Source: Candidatus Pelagibacter sp. | Lineage (GTDB): Bacteria > Pseudomonadota > Alphaproteobacteria > Pelagibacterales > Pelagibacteraceae | Direction: 5' to 3' | Length of the DNA: 36,065 nucleotides | Assembly: GCA_028097945.1 (NCBI GenBank) | Contig: JAOHFJ010000008.1 | Location: 1-36,065, forward strand | Shown here: positions 25,060 through 33,161 of the stretch, piece by piece | How positions within the stretch are numbered: position 1 is the first letter of the stretch | Layout: each line of letters begins with the position of its first letter | Position numbers and translations under genes: made by a program | Notes under the pieces: model-generated | Told to the model about the DNA's origin: nothing | The model's input: the letters and a program-made list of their open reading frames with translations, nothing else | Databases searched by the model: none

Positions 25060-26280
25060 ATGAAAATAGCAGTTATTGGTTCGGGGATTTCAGGTCTCTC
25101 TGCAGCATATTATCTTTCGAAAAAACATAAAGTTGATTTATTTGAACAAGATGATCATTTTGGAGGTCATTCTTATACTTATGACATTAAAGAAGATAAT
25201 AAAGTTACACCAGTTGATTTAGGATTCATTGTTTTTAATGAATTAACTTATCCAAACTTAATAAAATTTTTTCAGGAATTAGATGTTCCGTTTGAAAAAA
25301 GCAACATGTCTTTCGCTGTTTCTATAAAAAACACAAATGTAGAATATGGTGGAAGCAATTTAAACGCAATATTTGCAAATAAAAAAAATTTGTTCAATAT
25401 TAAATTTTTAAAAATGATTAATGAAATAATTAGTTTTTACAAAAAAGCTCCATTACTTCTTAGCCAAAATATTACGGAAGAAACATTAGGTGGATATTTA
25501 AATAAATCAAAATTTTCAAATTACTTTATTGAGTATCATATTATTCCAATGGTAGCAGCTATATGGTCTATGCCCTTTGAAAAAGCAAAAGATATGCCTT
25601 TAAAACTTTTTTTAAATTTTTTTATAAATCATGGATTATTTAAATTAAAAGATAGACCACAATGGTACACAGTTACTAATCGTAGCAGGACTTATGTAAA
25701 TAAAATCCTCAACAAAATAAGTGGTGAAGTTTTTAAAAATTATCAAGTTAACAAAATTGTAAGAAATGAAAATAATGTAAGGGTTTCAATTGGCAATGAG
25801 TACATAGATTATGATCATGTAGTTTTAGCTTCTCACGCAGACCAAAGCCTTAAAATGATAAATGAACCAACCAAAGAAGAAAAAGCGATTTTAACAAAAT
25901 TTTCATACGTTTCTAATAATGCTTATTTACATTTAGATAAAAATTTAATGCCTCAAAGAAAATCTGCATGGTCAAGTTGGAATTCAGTTACAAAAGAAAA
26001 TAAAACATGTGTTACATATTGGCTTAATAAATTACAAAATCTTAAGACCGAAAAAAATTATTTCTTAACTTTAAATCCTGTAGAAAAAATTAATGAAGAA
26101 AATATTATAAAAAAAGTAAACTTCACACACCCATACTTTAATAAAGAGAATGTAGCTTTACAAAAAGATTTACACTCTCTCCAAGGTAAAAAAAGGACAT
26201 GGTTTTGTGGAAGTTATTTTGGTTACGGTTTTCATGAAGATGGTTTAAAATCCTCAATAAACTTATTAGAAAAATTTTAA
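25060..26280 (+). CDS. FAD-dependent amine-oxidase-like protein of the CFA/DUF1365 locus
   Basis: This is a 406-residue flavoprotein. MKIAVIGSGISGLSAAYYL is the Rossmann FAD motif, followed by FEQDDHFGGHSYTY, the GG-H-S/T form typical of this COG2907-like group. VDLGFIVFNELTYPNL is strongly conserved in the group, and CGSYFGYGFHEDGLKSS is the C-terminal FAD contact. Members occur next to DUF1365 and CFA-synthase-like genes in many proteobacteria. In Rhodobacter, related genes are needed to make furan fatty acids under singlet-oxygen control. By position this protein probably oxidises a methylated membrane fatty acid, but that is inference. DUF1365 follows 5 bases later. Confidence 0.82.
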   Translation: MKIAVIGSGISGLSAAYYLSKKHKVDLFEQDDHFGGHSYTYDIKEDNKVTPVDLGFIVFNELTYPNLIKFFQELDVPFEKSNMSFAVSIKNTNVEYGGSNLNAIFANKKNLFNIKFLKMINEIISFYKKAPLLLSQNITEETLGGYLNKSKFSNYFIEYHIIPMVAAIWSMPFEKAKDMPLKLFLNFFINHGLFKLKDRPQWYTVTNRSRTYVNKILNKISGEVFKNYQVNKIVRNENNVRVSIGNEYIDYDHVVLASHADQSLKMINEPTKEEKAILTKFSYVSNNAYLHLDKNLMPQRKSAWSSWNSVTKENKTCVTYWLNKLQNLKTEKNYFLTLNPVEKINEENIIKKVNFTHPYFNKENVALQKDLHSLQGKKRTWFCGSYFGYGFHEDGLKSSINLLEKF

Positions 26281-26285
26281 AATTA

Positions 26286-27044
26286 ATGAATTCTTGTATA
26301 TACAATGGTCTTGTAACACATCATAGATTTAAACCTGTCAAACACGAATTAAAATATAAAACTTTTTCTTTATTAATTGATTTAGATGAACTTGAGTTAC
26401 TAGATGCAAAAATAAGTATATTTTCTTTTAACAAATTTAATGTTTTTAGTTTTTACAATAAAGATCATGGAGCCAGAGACGGAAGTTTTTTGAAAGAGTG
26501 GGTTATTGAAAATTTAAAAAAATTTAATATTAGCAATCAAATAACAAAGATAAAGTTGCTTTGTTATCCAAGAATTTTTGGATATGTTTTTAATCCTCTG
26601 AGTATATTTTATTGTTACGAGAAAGAAAATTTAAGAGCGATATTTTATGAGGTGAAAAATACATTTAATGAACAACATACATATATTTTTAAAGTTACTA
26701 AGAATGAGAAAATTGAGCAGCAATGTAAAAAAAAATTTTACGTATCTCCTTTTATGGATATGAACACTTATTATAATTTTAAACTTTTAAATCCTAATAA
26801 GAGGCTTTCAGTATTTATCAAACAAACAGATAATTCAGGGACAGTTCTTACCGCAACCCAAGTAGGTGACAAAAAAGAATTTTCATTCAAGCAGTTACTA
26901 ATAAATTTTTTTAAATATCCACTAATGACGTTTAAGATTATAAGCTCGATACATTTTGAAGCATTTTTATTATGGAAAAAAGGGGCAATATACAGAGGGA
27001 GAGAAAAAAAAATTATTAATAATTTAAGTTACGAGGAAAATTAA
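26286..27044 (+). CDS. DUF1365 family protein
   Basis: This is a 252-residue protein with the family N-terminus SCIYNGLVTHHRFKPVKHELKY, where H-x-R-x-x-P-x-x-H-x-F/L is conserved. LCYPRIFGYVFNPLSIFYCY and EVKNTFNEQHTY lie in the middle. FYVSPFMDMNTYYNFKL is the third motif. DUF1365 proteins lack an assigned reaction but are almost always beside CFA-like methyltransferases and FAD amine-oxidase-like proteins, in lipid-modification or light-stress loci. It lies 5 bases after the flavoprotein and directly against the methyltransferase gene, so the three are surely co-transcribed. Confidence 0.9.
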   Translation: MNSCIYNGLVTHHRFKPVKHELKYKTFSLLIDLDELELLDAKISIFSFNKFNVFSFYNKDHGARDGSFLKEWVIENLKKFNISNQITKIKLLCYPRIFGYVFNPLSIFYCYEKENLRAIFYEVKNTFNEQHTYIFKVTKNEKIEQQCKKKFYVSPFMDMNTYYNFKLLNPNKRLSVFIKQTDNSGTVLTATQVGDKKEFSFKQLLINFFKYPLMTFKIISSIHFEAFLLWKKGAIYRGREKKIINNLSYEEN

Positions 27045-28226
27045 ATGAGCCTATTCAAAATTTCAGAAAAAATTGTCTTAAATAAACTTAAAAAAATAGA
27101 ATACGGAAGTTTAAAACTAATTAATTATGATGGACAGGTTTTTCATTTTGGAAATCTAGAAGATGAACTCACAGCTGATATAAAGATAAACAATGAAAAA
27201 TTCTACTTCAACATAATTGTTGGTGGAAGTTCTGCATTAGGTGAAGCACACATGAGTAAAGACTTTTACTCTACTAATCTCACAAATCTTATTGAGTTAA
27301 CAGCAAGGAATATAAGATTAGTCCACTCATTTTCAGGGAGTCTAAGAATTCAAAAAATTAAAAATTTTATAAAAAAAATTTTTGCTTCTAACACCAAATC
27401 AAAAAGTCTAAAATATATTTCTAAACATTATGATTTAGGTAATAGTTTTTTTTCTAAATGGTTAGATAAATCTCTTACATATTCTAGCGCAGTTTATGAA
27501 AAACCTAATGATAACTTGGAAAAAGCTCAAAAAAACAAATATCAAAAACTTATTGATTTATTAGATGTTAAAGATGGAAATAAAGTTTTAGAAATAGGTT
27601 GTGGCTGGGGAGGTTTTTCTGAATACTTAGCTAAAAACTATAATGTTACTATAGACTGTATAACTATATCTAAAAAACAATTCGAGTTTACAAAAAATAG
27701 AATAAACGAGGCAGGCTTAAACAACAAAGTAAATGTAATGTTTTTAGATTATAGAGATCTGAATGAGAAATATGACAGAATAGCTTCAATTGAAATGATT
27801 GAAGCTGTAGGTGAAAAATATTTAGACAAATATTTTGAGACAATTAAAAAATCTCTAAACATAAATGGAGCAGTTGCAATACAAGGAATAACTATAAGAG
27901 ACGACTTATTTGAAAGATACAGAAGTAGTGAAGACTTTATTCAAAAGTATATTTTTCCAGGTGGATTTTTGCCTTCGCTTGGTTTTATGAAATCATTAAT
28001 TAAAAAAAATAATCTAAATCTTTTAAAAGTTAATTCTTATCCAGATGACTATGCTAAAACTCTAGCAACATGGAGAGAAAATTTTCTTAAAGTTTGGAGT
28101 AATATTGCTCCATTAGGTTTTGACGAAGCTTTTAAGAGAATGTGGGAATTTTATCTTTCTTATTGTGAAGCAGGGTTTAAATCTAAAAACATCGACTTGA
28201 TTCAATTTTCGATGTCGAATAAGTAA
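27045..28226 (+). CDS. cyclopropane-fatty-acid-synthase-like SAM-dependent methyltransferase
   Basis: This is a 393-residue membrane-lipid methyltransferase. ISKHYDLGNSFFSKWLDKSL precedes the SAM-binding motif VLEIGCGWGGFSEYLA near residue 180. IASIEMIEAVGEKYLDKYF and YPDDYAKTLATWRENF follow. The fold and motifs are CFA synthase, yet the bicarbonate-site residues of E. coli Cfa look changed. The usual YSCAY is YSSAVY, EHVG is EAVG, and the HT-I-G histidine region reads QGITI. Such changes suggest it adds a methyl group or makes a different product, for example a furan-fatty-acid precursor, instead of a cyclopropane ring. It is the third gene of the flavoprotein-DUF1365 block. Confidence 0.88.
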   Translation: MSLFKISEKIVLNKLKKIEYGSLKLINYDGQVFHFGNLEDELTADIKINNEKFYFNIIVGGSSALGEAHMSKDFYSTNLTNLIELTARNIRLVHSFSGSLRIQKIKNFIKKIFASNTKSKSLKYISKHYDLGNSFFSKWLDKSLTYSSAVYEKPNDNLEKAQKNKYQKLIDLLDVKDGNKVLEIGCGWGGFSEYLAKNYNVTIDCITISKKQFEFTKNRINEAGLNNKVNVMFLDYRDLNEKYDRIASIEMIEAVGEKYLDKYFETIKKSLNINGAVAIQGITIRDDLFERYRSSEDFIQKYIFPGGFLPSLGFMKSLIKKNNLNLLKVNSYPDDYAKTLATWRENFLKVWSNIAPLGFDEAFKRMWEFYLSYCEAGFKSKNIDLIQFSMSNK

Positions 28227-28230
28227 TATA

Positions 28231-28755
28231 ATGAAAAAATTAATAGGAATTTTTACTTTATTAATATTAACAGGATGTGCAAATACAATGAAACCAACAG
28301 ATTTTAAAGATCAAAAACCAAGATTAGTAATAGAAGATTATTTATCGGGAAATGTAAAAGCCTGGGGTGTTCTTCAAAATAGATCAGGAAAAGTAACAAG
28401 ACAATTTAAAGCCGATCTAAATGGTAAATGGGACGGTTCTCAATTAATTTTAGACGAAGTTTTTAATTGGACTGATGGAGAAAAACAAACTCGACAATGG
28501 ACAATTACTAAAATAGACGAACATAACTATGAAGGCACAGCATCAGATGTAGTCGGTAAAGCTAAAGGGTATTCTTATGGTCCAGCATTTAAATTTGAAT
28601 ATGTTTTATTAGTTCCAGTTAAAGGAAAAAATATAAAAATTACTTTTGATGATTGGATATTTATGCAAGATGAACGAGTTGCAATTAATAGAGCCACAAT
28701 GACGAAATTTGGCATAAAAGTTGCTGAGTTGACCGTGATGTTTGTTAAAGATTAA
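28231..28755 (+). CDS. DUF3833 family lipoprotein
   Basis: This is a 174-residue protein with an N-terminal lipobox, LILTGCAN (cysteine at about residue 16), so probably an outer-membrane or periplasmic lipoprotein. The mature part has LVIEDYLSGNVKAWGVLQNRSGKVTRQF, the DUF3833 opening, then a beta-rich lipocalin-like stretch with DGEKQTRQWTITK and DDWIFMQDERVAINRATMTKFG. DUF3833 genes are common in the same light-stress cluster as DUF1365 and CFA-like genes. A lipid-carrying role has been guessed from the fold but is not shown. It starts 4 bases after the methyltransferase and overlaps the SDR tail by 4 bases on the other strand. Confidence 0.85.
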   Translation: MKKLIGIFTLLILTGCANTMKPTDFKDQKPRLVIEDYLSGNVKAWGVLQNRSGKVTRQFKADLNGKWDGSQLILDEVFNWTDGEKQTRQWTITKIDEHNYEGTASDVVGKAKGYSYGPAFKFEYVLLVPVKGKNIKITFDDWIFMQDERVAINRATMTKFGIKVAELTVMFVKD

Positions 28756-29504
28756 CGCTTAACCAATTTATCAACTAAAAATAAATAGATTTTGTAAGGT
28801 AAAATTCTTAAAAATTTAAGAGTAAAGGTTAATTGTTTTGGAAAATCTATCTCAAAAGAATTAGTTTTAACTAATCCGTCATACACCTTGTCCGCAGCAA
28901 ATTCAGGAGATCTTAAAAAGGGCATTGGAAATTCATTCTTATCTGTTAAAGGAGTTTTTATGAAACCCGGTGATACTATTGAAACTTTTACATTGTGTTT
29001 TTTAAAGTCAAAGTAGATGCTTTCGGCAAAATTAGTTAAAGCAGCCTTTGATGGCCCATAACCACTCGAATTTGGTAATCCTCTATACCCTGCAATTGAA
29101 GATACAATTGAGATATGTCCTTTTTTTTCTTTTTTAAAATATTCTTCAACTGACTTAACACAATTAAGAGTTCCAAAATAATTTACATTCATCACAAATT
29201 TATTTTGTTCAATATTAATTTCCTGTTCTTTTTTAGGATCATAAGTTCCACTACACAAAAAACAAATATCTATATTTCCAAATTGTTCCAATATTTTATT
29301 GAATGTGCTCTTACAATTATCAAAATTAGTTACATCTAAAGGAAATGAAAAAATATTTTTGTTTTTTGACATTTCATTTAGTATTTCTTCTCTTCTTGCA
29401 GACACTGCTACTTTCCACCCTTCTTTTGCAAATTTTTCAGCAACTGCTCTGCCAATACCACTACTTGCTCCAGTAACCCAAATTTTTTTCTGATTTTCAG
29501 ACAT
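28752..29504 (-). CDS. short-chain dehydrogenase/reductase (SDR)
   Basis: This is a 250-residue classical SDR. The N-terminal TGASSGIGRAVAEKFAKEG is the NAD(P)-binding glycine motif. LCSG stands in the NNAG position. SIVSSIAGYRGLPNSSGYGPSKAAL holds the catalytic Ser, Tyr and Lys, and VSPGFIKTPLTD follows. The C-terminal tail is hydrophobic with basic residues (YKIYLFLVDKLVKR) and may bind membrane. SDRs of this kind are usual members of the CFA/DUF1365/DUF3833 light-stress cluster. It converges on the DUF3833 gene and is divergent from tspO with a 24-base gap. Confidence 0.9.
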   Translation of the reverse strand: MSENQKKIWVTGASSGIGRAVAEKFAKEGWKVAVSARREEILNEMSKNKNIFSFPLDVTNFDNCKSTFNKILEQFGNIDICFLCSGTYDPKKEQEINIEQNKFVMNVNYFGTLNCVKSVEEYFKKEKKGHISIVSSIAGYRGLPNSSGYGPSKAALTNFAESIYFDFKKHNVKVSIVSPGFIKTPLTDKNEFPMPFLRSPEFAADKVYDGLVKTNSFEIDFPKQLTFTLKFLRILPYKIYLFLVDKLVKR

Positions 29505-29528
29505 AAATTAGTTATATCTTATAAAGTT
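29505..29528. promoter_or_regulatory. 24-base divergent start region (SDR / tspO)
   Basis: The SDR and tspO start codons lie back to back with 24 bases between them. TATCTTATAAAG in this gap could hold -10-like boxes. Shared control of the two stress-linked genes is plausible but unproven. Confidence 0.3.
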
Positions 29529-29990
29529 ATGAAAAATAAATACTTATCTTTACTTATTATACTTTTAATAACATTTATAGCACCGATGATTGGTAGTTAT
29601 GCGACAACAACTTTTAAAGAACCCTGGTACTCACAAATCATTTTACCAAGTTTTAATCCTCCAAGCTGGGTTTTTGCTCCTGTATGGTCAACATTATATT
29701 TTTTAATGTCATGTGCGATTTGGAAAGTTTGGATTAAATCTTTTGAAACAAAATTATTAAAAATTTACTTTATTCATTTATTTTTTAATAGCACATGGAG
29801 CATAGTATTTTTTGGTTTTCACTTAATTGGTATAGCTCTAGTAAATTTATTAATTATACTAATATTTATTATAATATTAATGAAAGAGTATTTTTCTAAA
29901 GATAAGATGAGCTTTTATTTAATGATCCCTTATTTAGCTTGGTCAAGTTACGCGTTAATTCTCAATAGTTCAATTTTTCTATTAAACTAA
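29529..29990 (+). CDS. tspO: TspO/MBR family tryptophan-rich sensory protein
   Basis: This is a 153-residue membrane protein with five helices. PWYSQIILPSFNPPSWVFAPVW near residues 30-50 is the family signature, and FFNSTWSIVFFGFHLIGIAL and LAWSSYALILN follow. TspO binds porphyrins and, in Rhodobacter, modulates photosynthesis and stress gene expression; it is linked to oxidative and light stress. The placement among photolyase, MsrA and lipid-modifying genes fits this. Its 3' end overlaps the HPP gene by 4 bases in a convergent arrangement. Confidence 0.93.
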   Translation: MKNKYLSLLIILLITFIAPMIGSYATTTFKEPWYSQIILPSFNPPSWVFAPVWSTLYFLMSCAIWKVWIKSFETKLLKIYFIHLFFNSTWSIVFFGFHLIGIALVNLLIILIFIIILMKEYFSKDKMSFYLMIPYLAWSSYALILNSSIFLLN

Positions 29991-30457
29991 AACCATTTAA
30001 CTGGGTAATTTCTTTTCAGGAGATACCGATTTATTATTACAGATAAAACAATGATGACTATTGAGCCAACTATTACAGGAAAAACAATATAACTCAATGA
30101 TACATCAGCAAATAATGCTATTAACGGGTTCGCGGCTGCAGGAGGGTGTATAATTTTAAAATACATCATTAGTGTTACGGTGGTTCCTACAGATAACCCA
30201 AGCGTTAGGTAAGACATCCCAAAAAATTCATTAAAAAGAATTCCTATAACGATTGCTAATAAGTGACCAAAAAAAACATTTGCAGGTTGAGCAAATTCAC
30301 TATCATGAAATACCAATACAATTAAAGTGGACGATCCAAAAGAAAACATTAACCAAAAACCTGTGGATGTTTCAAAGCTAAGAAAAGATAGAATTCCAAT
30401 AATTATTGAAGCAAATAGTCCTGCGAGTAAAGGTTCAAATTTTTTTGATATTTTCAT
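29987..30457 (-). CDS. HPP family membrane protein
   Basis: This is a 156-residue protein with four to five membrane helices. It contains the name-giving motif in MMYFKIIHPPAAANPLIAL near residues 98-116. FGSSTLIVLVFHDSEFAQPANVFFGHLLA is the usual first half. Some HPP proteins in cyanobacteria and plastids have been linked to nitrite transport; the function in SAR11-like organisms is not known. It is divergent from the phosphatase gene with a 35-base gap. Confidence 0.88.
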   Translation of the reverse strand: MKISKKFEPLLAGLFASIIIGILSFLSFETSTGFWLMFSFGSSTLIVLVFHDSEFAQPANVFFGHLLAIVIGILFNEFFGMSYLTLGLSVGTTVTLMMYFKIIHPPAAANPLIALFADVSLSYIVFPVIVGSIVIIVLSVIINRYLLKRNYPVKWF

Positions 30458-30492
30458 ATATATTTTTTTTTAAATTAAGCTATATACACATA
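30458..30492. promoter_or_regulatory. 35-base divergent start region (HPP / phosphatase)
   Basis: These 35 bases, almost wholly A and T, lie between opposite start codons. CTATATACACATAATGG on the plus strand has TATATA about 10 bases before the phosphatase ATG, as a possible -10 box or leaderless start. No conserved -35 is visible. Confidence 0.3.
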
Positions 30493-31287
30493 ATGGATTA
30501 TAACAAACCATTCAACTTTCTTAAAAAATTACCACCTAAGTTGAACTTATTTTATAAAACAAAATCAAAGTTTGGTTTGGTAGTAAGCAATAAATCAAAG
30601 TCAAAAAAAGATTTTGATCCTGTAACTAATTTTGATAGAGCATTTGAAAAATATATACGATCACTAATTAATAAAAAGTTTCCAAAAGACTCTATTATAG
30701 GAGAGGAGTTTGAAGATAAATTTTCATCAAATGATTATAAATGGTCAATTGACCCAATTGATGGCACAAGAGCTTTTGTTATTGGAGCACCTACATGGTC
30801 AAATTTAATAAGTTTATCATTTGAAGAGAAATCTTTTATAGGCTTAGCTAATTTTCCGGAACTAGATAAATATTATATTAATGATAAAAAAAAATCTTAT
30901 TGTTATAAAAATAAAAAAAAATTTATTTTAAAATCATCTAACAATAATAATTTAAAAACAATTAAGATAATTGGAAATTTTCACGGAACATTAAGTTATG
31001 AAAAACAACGCAAAGTGATTAAAAAATTTGGTTGGTCTTTTAGATTAGCTGGTTTTGATGCGCTCAATTATTGTTTATTAGCTGAGGGAAAAGTTGATGC
31101 TGTTATTGAAGCAAATTTAAAACCTTATGATATACTTCCTTTGATACCAATAATAAAAAATTCTGGGGCAATAGTCACAAATTGGAAGAATGAACCAGCT
31201 GAGAATGGTGGAAATATTCTAGCAACATCCAATAAAATTTTGCATAATAAGATTCTAAATTTGTTAAAGCCATTTACCAAAAAATAA
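30493..31287 (+). CDS. inositol monophosphatase family protein (HisN-like)
   Basis: This is a 264-residue metal-dependent phosphatase. The three metal-site motifs are seen: IIGEEFE (about residue 68), WSIDPIDGTRAFVIGAPTW (about residues 84-102) and the C-terminal NLKPYDILPLIPIIKNSGAIVTNW. TRAFVIGAPTW right after DPIDG is typical of HisN-like histidinol-phosphatases, so histidine biosynthesis or inositol/sugar phosphate hydrolysis are both possible. An in-frame ATG at 30406 lies inside the HPP gene and would add a hydrophobic 29-residue tail. I chose ATG 30493 because homology-like sequence begins there. The Yip1 gene starts one base after its stop. Confidence 0.88.
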   Translation: MDYNKPFNFLKKLPPKLNLFYKTKSKFGLVVSNKSKSKKDFDPVTNFDRAFEKYIRSLINKKFPKDSIIGEEFEDKFSSNDYKWSIDPIDGTRAFVIGAPTWSNLISLSFEEKSFIGLANFPELDKYYINDKKKSYCYKNKKKFILKSSNNNNLKTIKIIGNFHGTLSYEKQRKVIKKFGWSFRLAGFDALNYCLLAEGKVDAVIEANLKPYDILPLIPIIKNSGAIVTNWKNEPAENGGNILATSNKILHNKILNLLKPFTKK

Positions 31288-31288
31288 A

Positions 31289-31810
31289 ATGATAAATATA
31301 TTTTTTAATAGAGTATTTAGAGCAATTAAAATTGATATTGAGTTATTCGAAGAAGTAGAAAAAGATAAAAAAGCAACTTTTCAAGCAGGTGCTGTAGTAG
31401 TCTTATCTAGTTTGGCCGCAGGTGTTGGTTCAATTCATTTAGGGGCCTCTAATTTTCTTATTGCGCCAGCTCTTTCATTATTAAGCTGGTATGTGTGGGC
31501 GTATGTAATTTATTTTGTTGGAGTAAAGCTTTTTGGTGGAGTTAAAACAAAAAGTAACCACGGAGAACTTTTAAGAACAATAGGTTTTTCAAGTGCACCT
31601 GGATTAATAAGAGTGTTTGGGATTACACCAGAGTTAATGACAGTTACATTTATTGGTTCTGCTTTTTGGATGCTTGCTTGCATGGTTGTAGCAGTAAAAG
31701 CAGCTTTAGATTACGATAGTCTTTGGAAAGCTTTTGGAGTTGTTGTAGTTTCTTGGTTGTTTCAAGCTTTTTTCTTATTCTTAGTGATAGTTTTATTCAA
31801 AGGGATTTAA
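31289..31810 (+). CDS. YIP1 family membrane protein
   Basis: This is a 173-residue protein with five predicted hydrophobic segments. The opening FNRVFRAIKIDIELFEEVEKDKKAT is the cytoplasmic part typical of bacterial Yip1-domain proteins. SWYVWAYVIYFVGVKLFGG and LLRTIGFSSAPGLIRVFGI follow. Bacterial members have no clear role. It follows the phosphatase gene and overlaps the 3' end of the minus-strand CxxC protein by 4 bases. Confidence 0.8.
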   Translation: MINIFFNRVFRAIKIDIELFEEVEKDKKATFQAGAVVVLSSLAAGVGSIHLGASNFLIAPALSLLSWYVWAYVIYFVGVKLFGGVKTKSNHGELLRTIGFSSAPGLIRVFGITPELMTVTFIGSAFWMLACMVVAVKAALDYDSLWKAFGVVVVSWLFQAFFLFLVIVLFKGI

Positions 31811-32127
31811 ATAGGGAATATTGTTTTTGCTAGATTACAACTTTTACAAATCTTGTAGCCATGCATAATTAAATTTTGTTTAACGCTTTCTTCCTCTTTT
31901 TTACATTCTTCACATACATCATTAATTTCCAGTCCTTCCTTAATAACCCAAGCTCTATGGTAAAAATTATCTACGTTTTTTTGTATTAAAGATTTTGCAA
32001 AAATTTCAGCCTGCTTTTTTTTAAATGGGCCATGAATTTTTTTAGTTTTCTCATCAATAGTATCAATATTGTTAGGGTTTTTATGAATTCCCTCTATGAC
32101 AATAAATCCATCGTTTTCCATATTCAT
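31807..32127 (-). CDS. hypothetical protein with two CxxC motifs
   Basis: I do not recognise this 106-residue protein. The first half (GFIVIEGIHKNPNNID...IHGPFKKKQAEIFAKSLIQKN) looks like a small alpha/beta domain that could read a substrate. The second half has CEECKKEE and CKSCNLAK, about 22 residues apart, which could bind one zinc. Two possible starts, at 32127 and 32121, lie 6 bases apart and neither has a good ribosome site. It is divergent from msrA with an 18-base gap and convergent with the Yip1 gene. Its amino-acid usage looks like that of its neighbours and both flanks are tightly packed, so it is likely a real gene. Confidence 0.65.
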   Translation of the reverse strand: MNMENDGFIVIEGIHKNPNNIDTIDEKTKKIHGPFKKKQAEIFAKSLIQKNVDNFYHRAWVIKEGLEINDVCEECKKEEESVKQNLIMHGYKICKSCNLAKTIFPI

Positions 32128-32145
32128 TAATATAACATATTTAAA
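32128..32145. promoter_or_regulatory. 18-base divergent start region (CxxC protein / msrA)
   Basis: Only 18 bases, almost all A and T, separate the two start codons. Promoters for both genes must extend into coding sequence or overlap each other. TATTTAAA next to the msrA ATG could be part of a -10 box, but the evidence is weak. Confidence 0.3.
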
Positions 32146-32715
32146 ATGAGAATTTTTTTACTATTCGTCACATTAATAATCATAAATCCAGCTTTACATG
32201 CTGAGGAAAAAAAAGCTTATTTTGCAGGTGGTTGTTTTTGGTGTATGGAGGAGTCATTCGATCAAGTGGAGGGAGTAATTTCAACAATTTCTGGTTATTC
32301 TGGCGGACACTTAAAGAACCCAAAATATGCAGATGTAATTTATTCAGACTCGGGACATGTAGAGGCAATTGAAGTCACTTATGACTCGGCTAAGATTGAT
32401 TACCAAAAACTTTTAGACATATATTGGAAAAATATAGACCCATTCGATGCCAACGGTCAGTTTTGTGACAAGGGAAAAAGTTATAGATCTGTAATTTTTT
32501 TTGATAATGAGAAACAAAAAGAACTTATTGATAATTCATTTGGAAAATTAGAAAAAATATTTAATAAAAAAATTGTCACATTAGTTTGGAAATTTGAAAA
32601 ATTTTATAAAGCAGAAACTTATCATCAAGATTATTATGAAAAAAATTTTATAAGATATTTAATGTATAAAAAAGGCTGTCAAAGAGAGGAAACTTTAAAG
32701 AAGATATGGAATTAA
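32146..32715 (+). CDS. msrA: peptide-methionine (S)-S-oxide reductase MsrA, exported
   Basis: This 189-residue enzyme reduces methionine-S-sulfoxide in damaged proteins. The catalytic motif is YFAGGCFWCMEESFDQVEG, with the nucleophilic Cys at about residue 29. SGYSGGHLKNPKYADV, DPFDANGQFCDKGKSYRSVIF and AETYHQDYYEKN follow, all as in MsrA. An N-terminal signal peptide (MRIFLLFVTLIIINPALHA) indicates a periplasmic form. The gene overlaps the DUF4864-like gene by 10 bases. It fits an oxidative and light-damage repair context. Confidence 0.95.
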   Translation: MRIFLLFVTLIIINPALHAEEKKAYFAGGCFWCMEESFDQVEGVISTISGYSGGHLKNPKYADVIYSDSGHVEAIEVTYDSAKIDYQKLLDIYWKNIDPFDANGQFCDKGKSYRSVIFFDNEKQKELIDNSFGKLEKIFNKKIVTLVWKFEKFYKAETYHQDYYEKNFIRYLMYKKGCQREETLKKIWN

Positions 32716-33161
32716 AAAAAATATATTTTTTTATTGTTATAATTTTATTTAGCAGTAAGCTTAACGGAGAAATTATAAGTCCTAATGAAAAATTGTTACC
32801 TTATGATGTAGTTAAAATACAATTAGAGGCACTAAAAGATAATGATAAAAACGACGAAGGTATAAAACAAACTTGGTTATTTGCCCATCCTGATAATAAA
32901 AAAATTACAGGACCGTATGAAAGATTTAGAATTATGATTTATGGAGCTCAATATAGACCGCTGCTCAATCATTCCTCACATAAAATTAATTTACTAATGA
33001 ATACTCCTGACAAACATATTTTTAAAATTGAAATATTGGCAAAAGATAAAAAATTATTATTTTATGAATGGCATGTTCAAAAAGCTTCTGAAAAAAATTG
33101 TAATAATTGTTGGTTTACATCGGCAGTATCAATACCTATGGATCAAGGAAATACTATTTAA
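32706..33161 (+). CDS. DUF4864-like exported protein
   Basis: This is a 151-residue protein with an N-terminal signal peptide or anchor (MELKKIYFFIVIILFSSKLNG). The mature part has YDVVKIQLEALKDNDKNDEGIKQTWLFAHPDNK and GPYERFRIMIYGAQYRPLLNH. This combines a 'QLEAL..ND...I...W.FA.P.N' start with an 'RF..M.....Y..LL.H' motif, seen in DUF4864 (NTF2-like) proteins. The C-terminus has CNNCWFTSAVS. The function is unknown. It overlaps msrA by 10 bases and shares its stop with the next start (TAATG), so it lies in the msrA-to-photolyase operon. Confidence 0.7.
   Translation: MELKKIYFFIVIILFSSKLNGEIISPNEKLLPYDVVKIQLEALKDNDKNDEGIKQTWLFAHPDNKKITGPYERFRIMIYGAQYRPLLNHSSHKINLLMNTPDKHIFKIEILAKDKKLLFYEWHVQKASEKNCNNCWFTSAVSIPMDQGNTI

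Noticed and set aside
30406..30492. Upstream ATG extension of the phosphatase gene
   Set aside because: It overlaps the divergent HPP gene and adds a hydrophobic stretch not seen in the family; ATG 30493 fits better.
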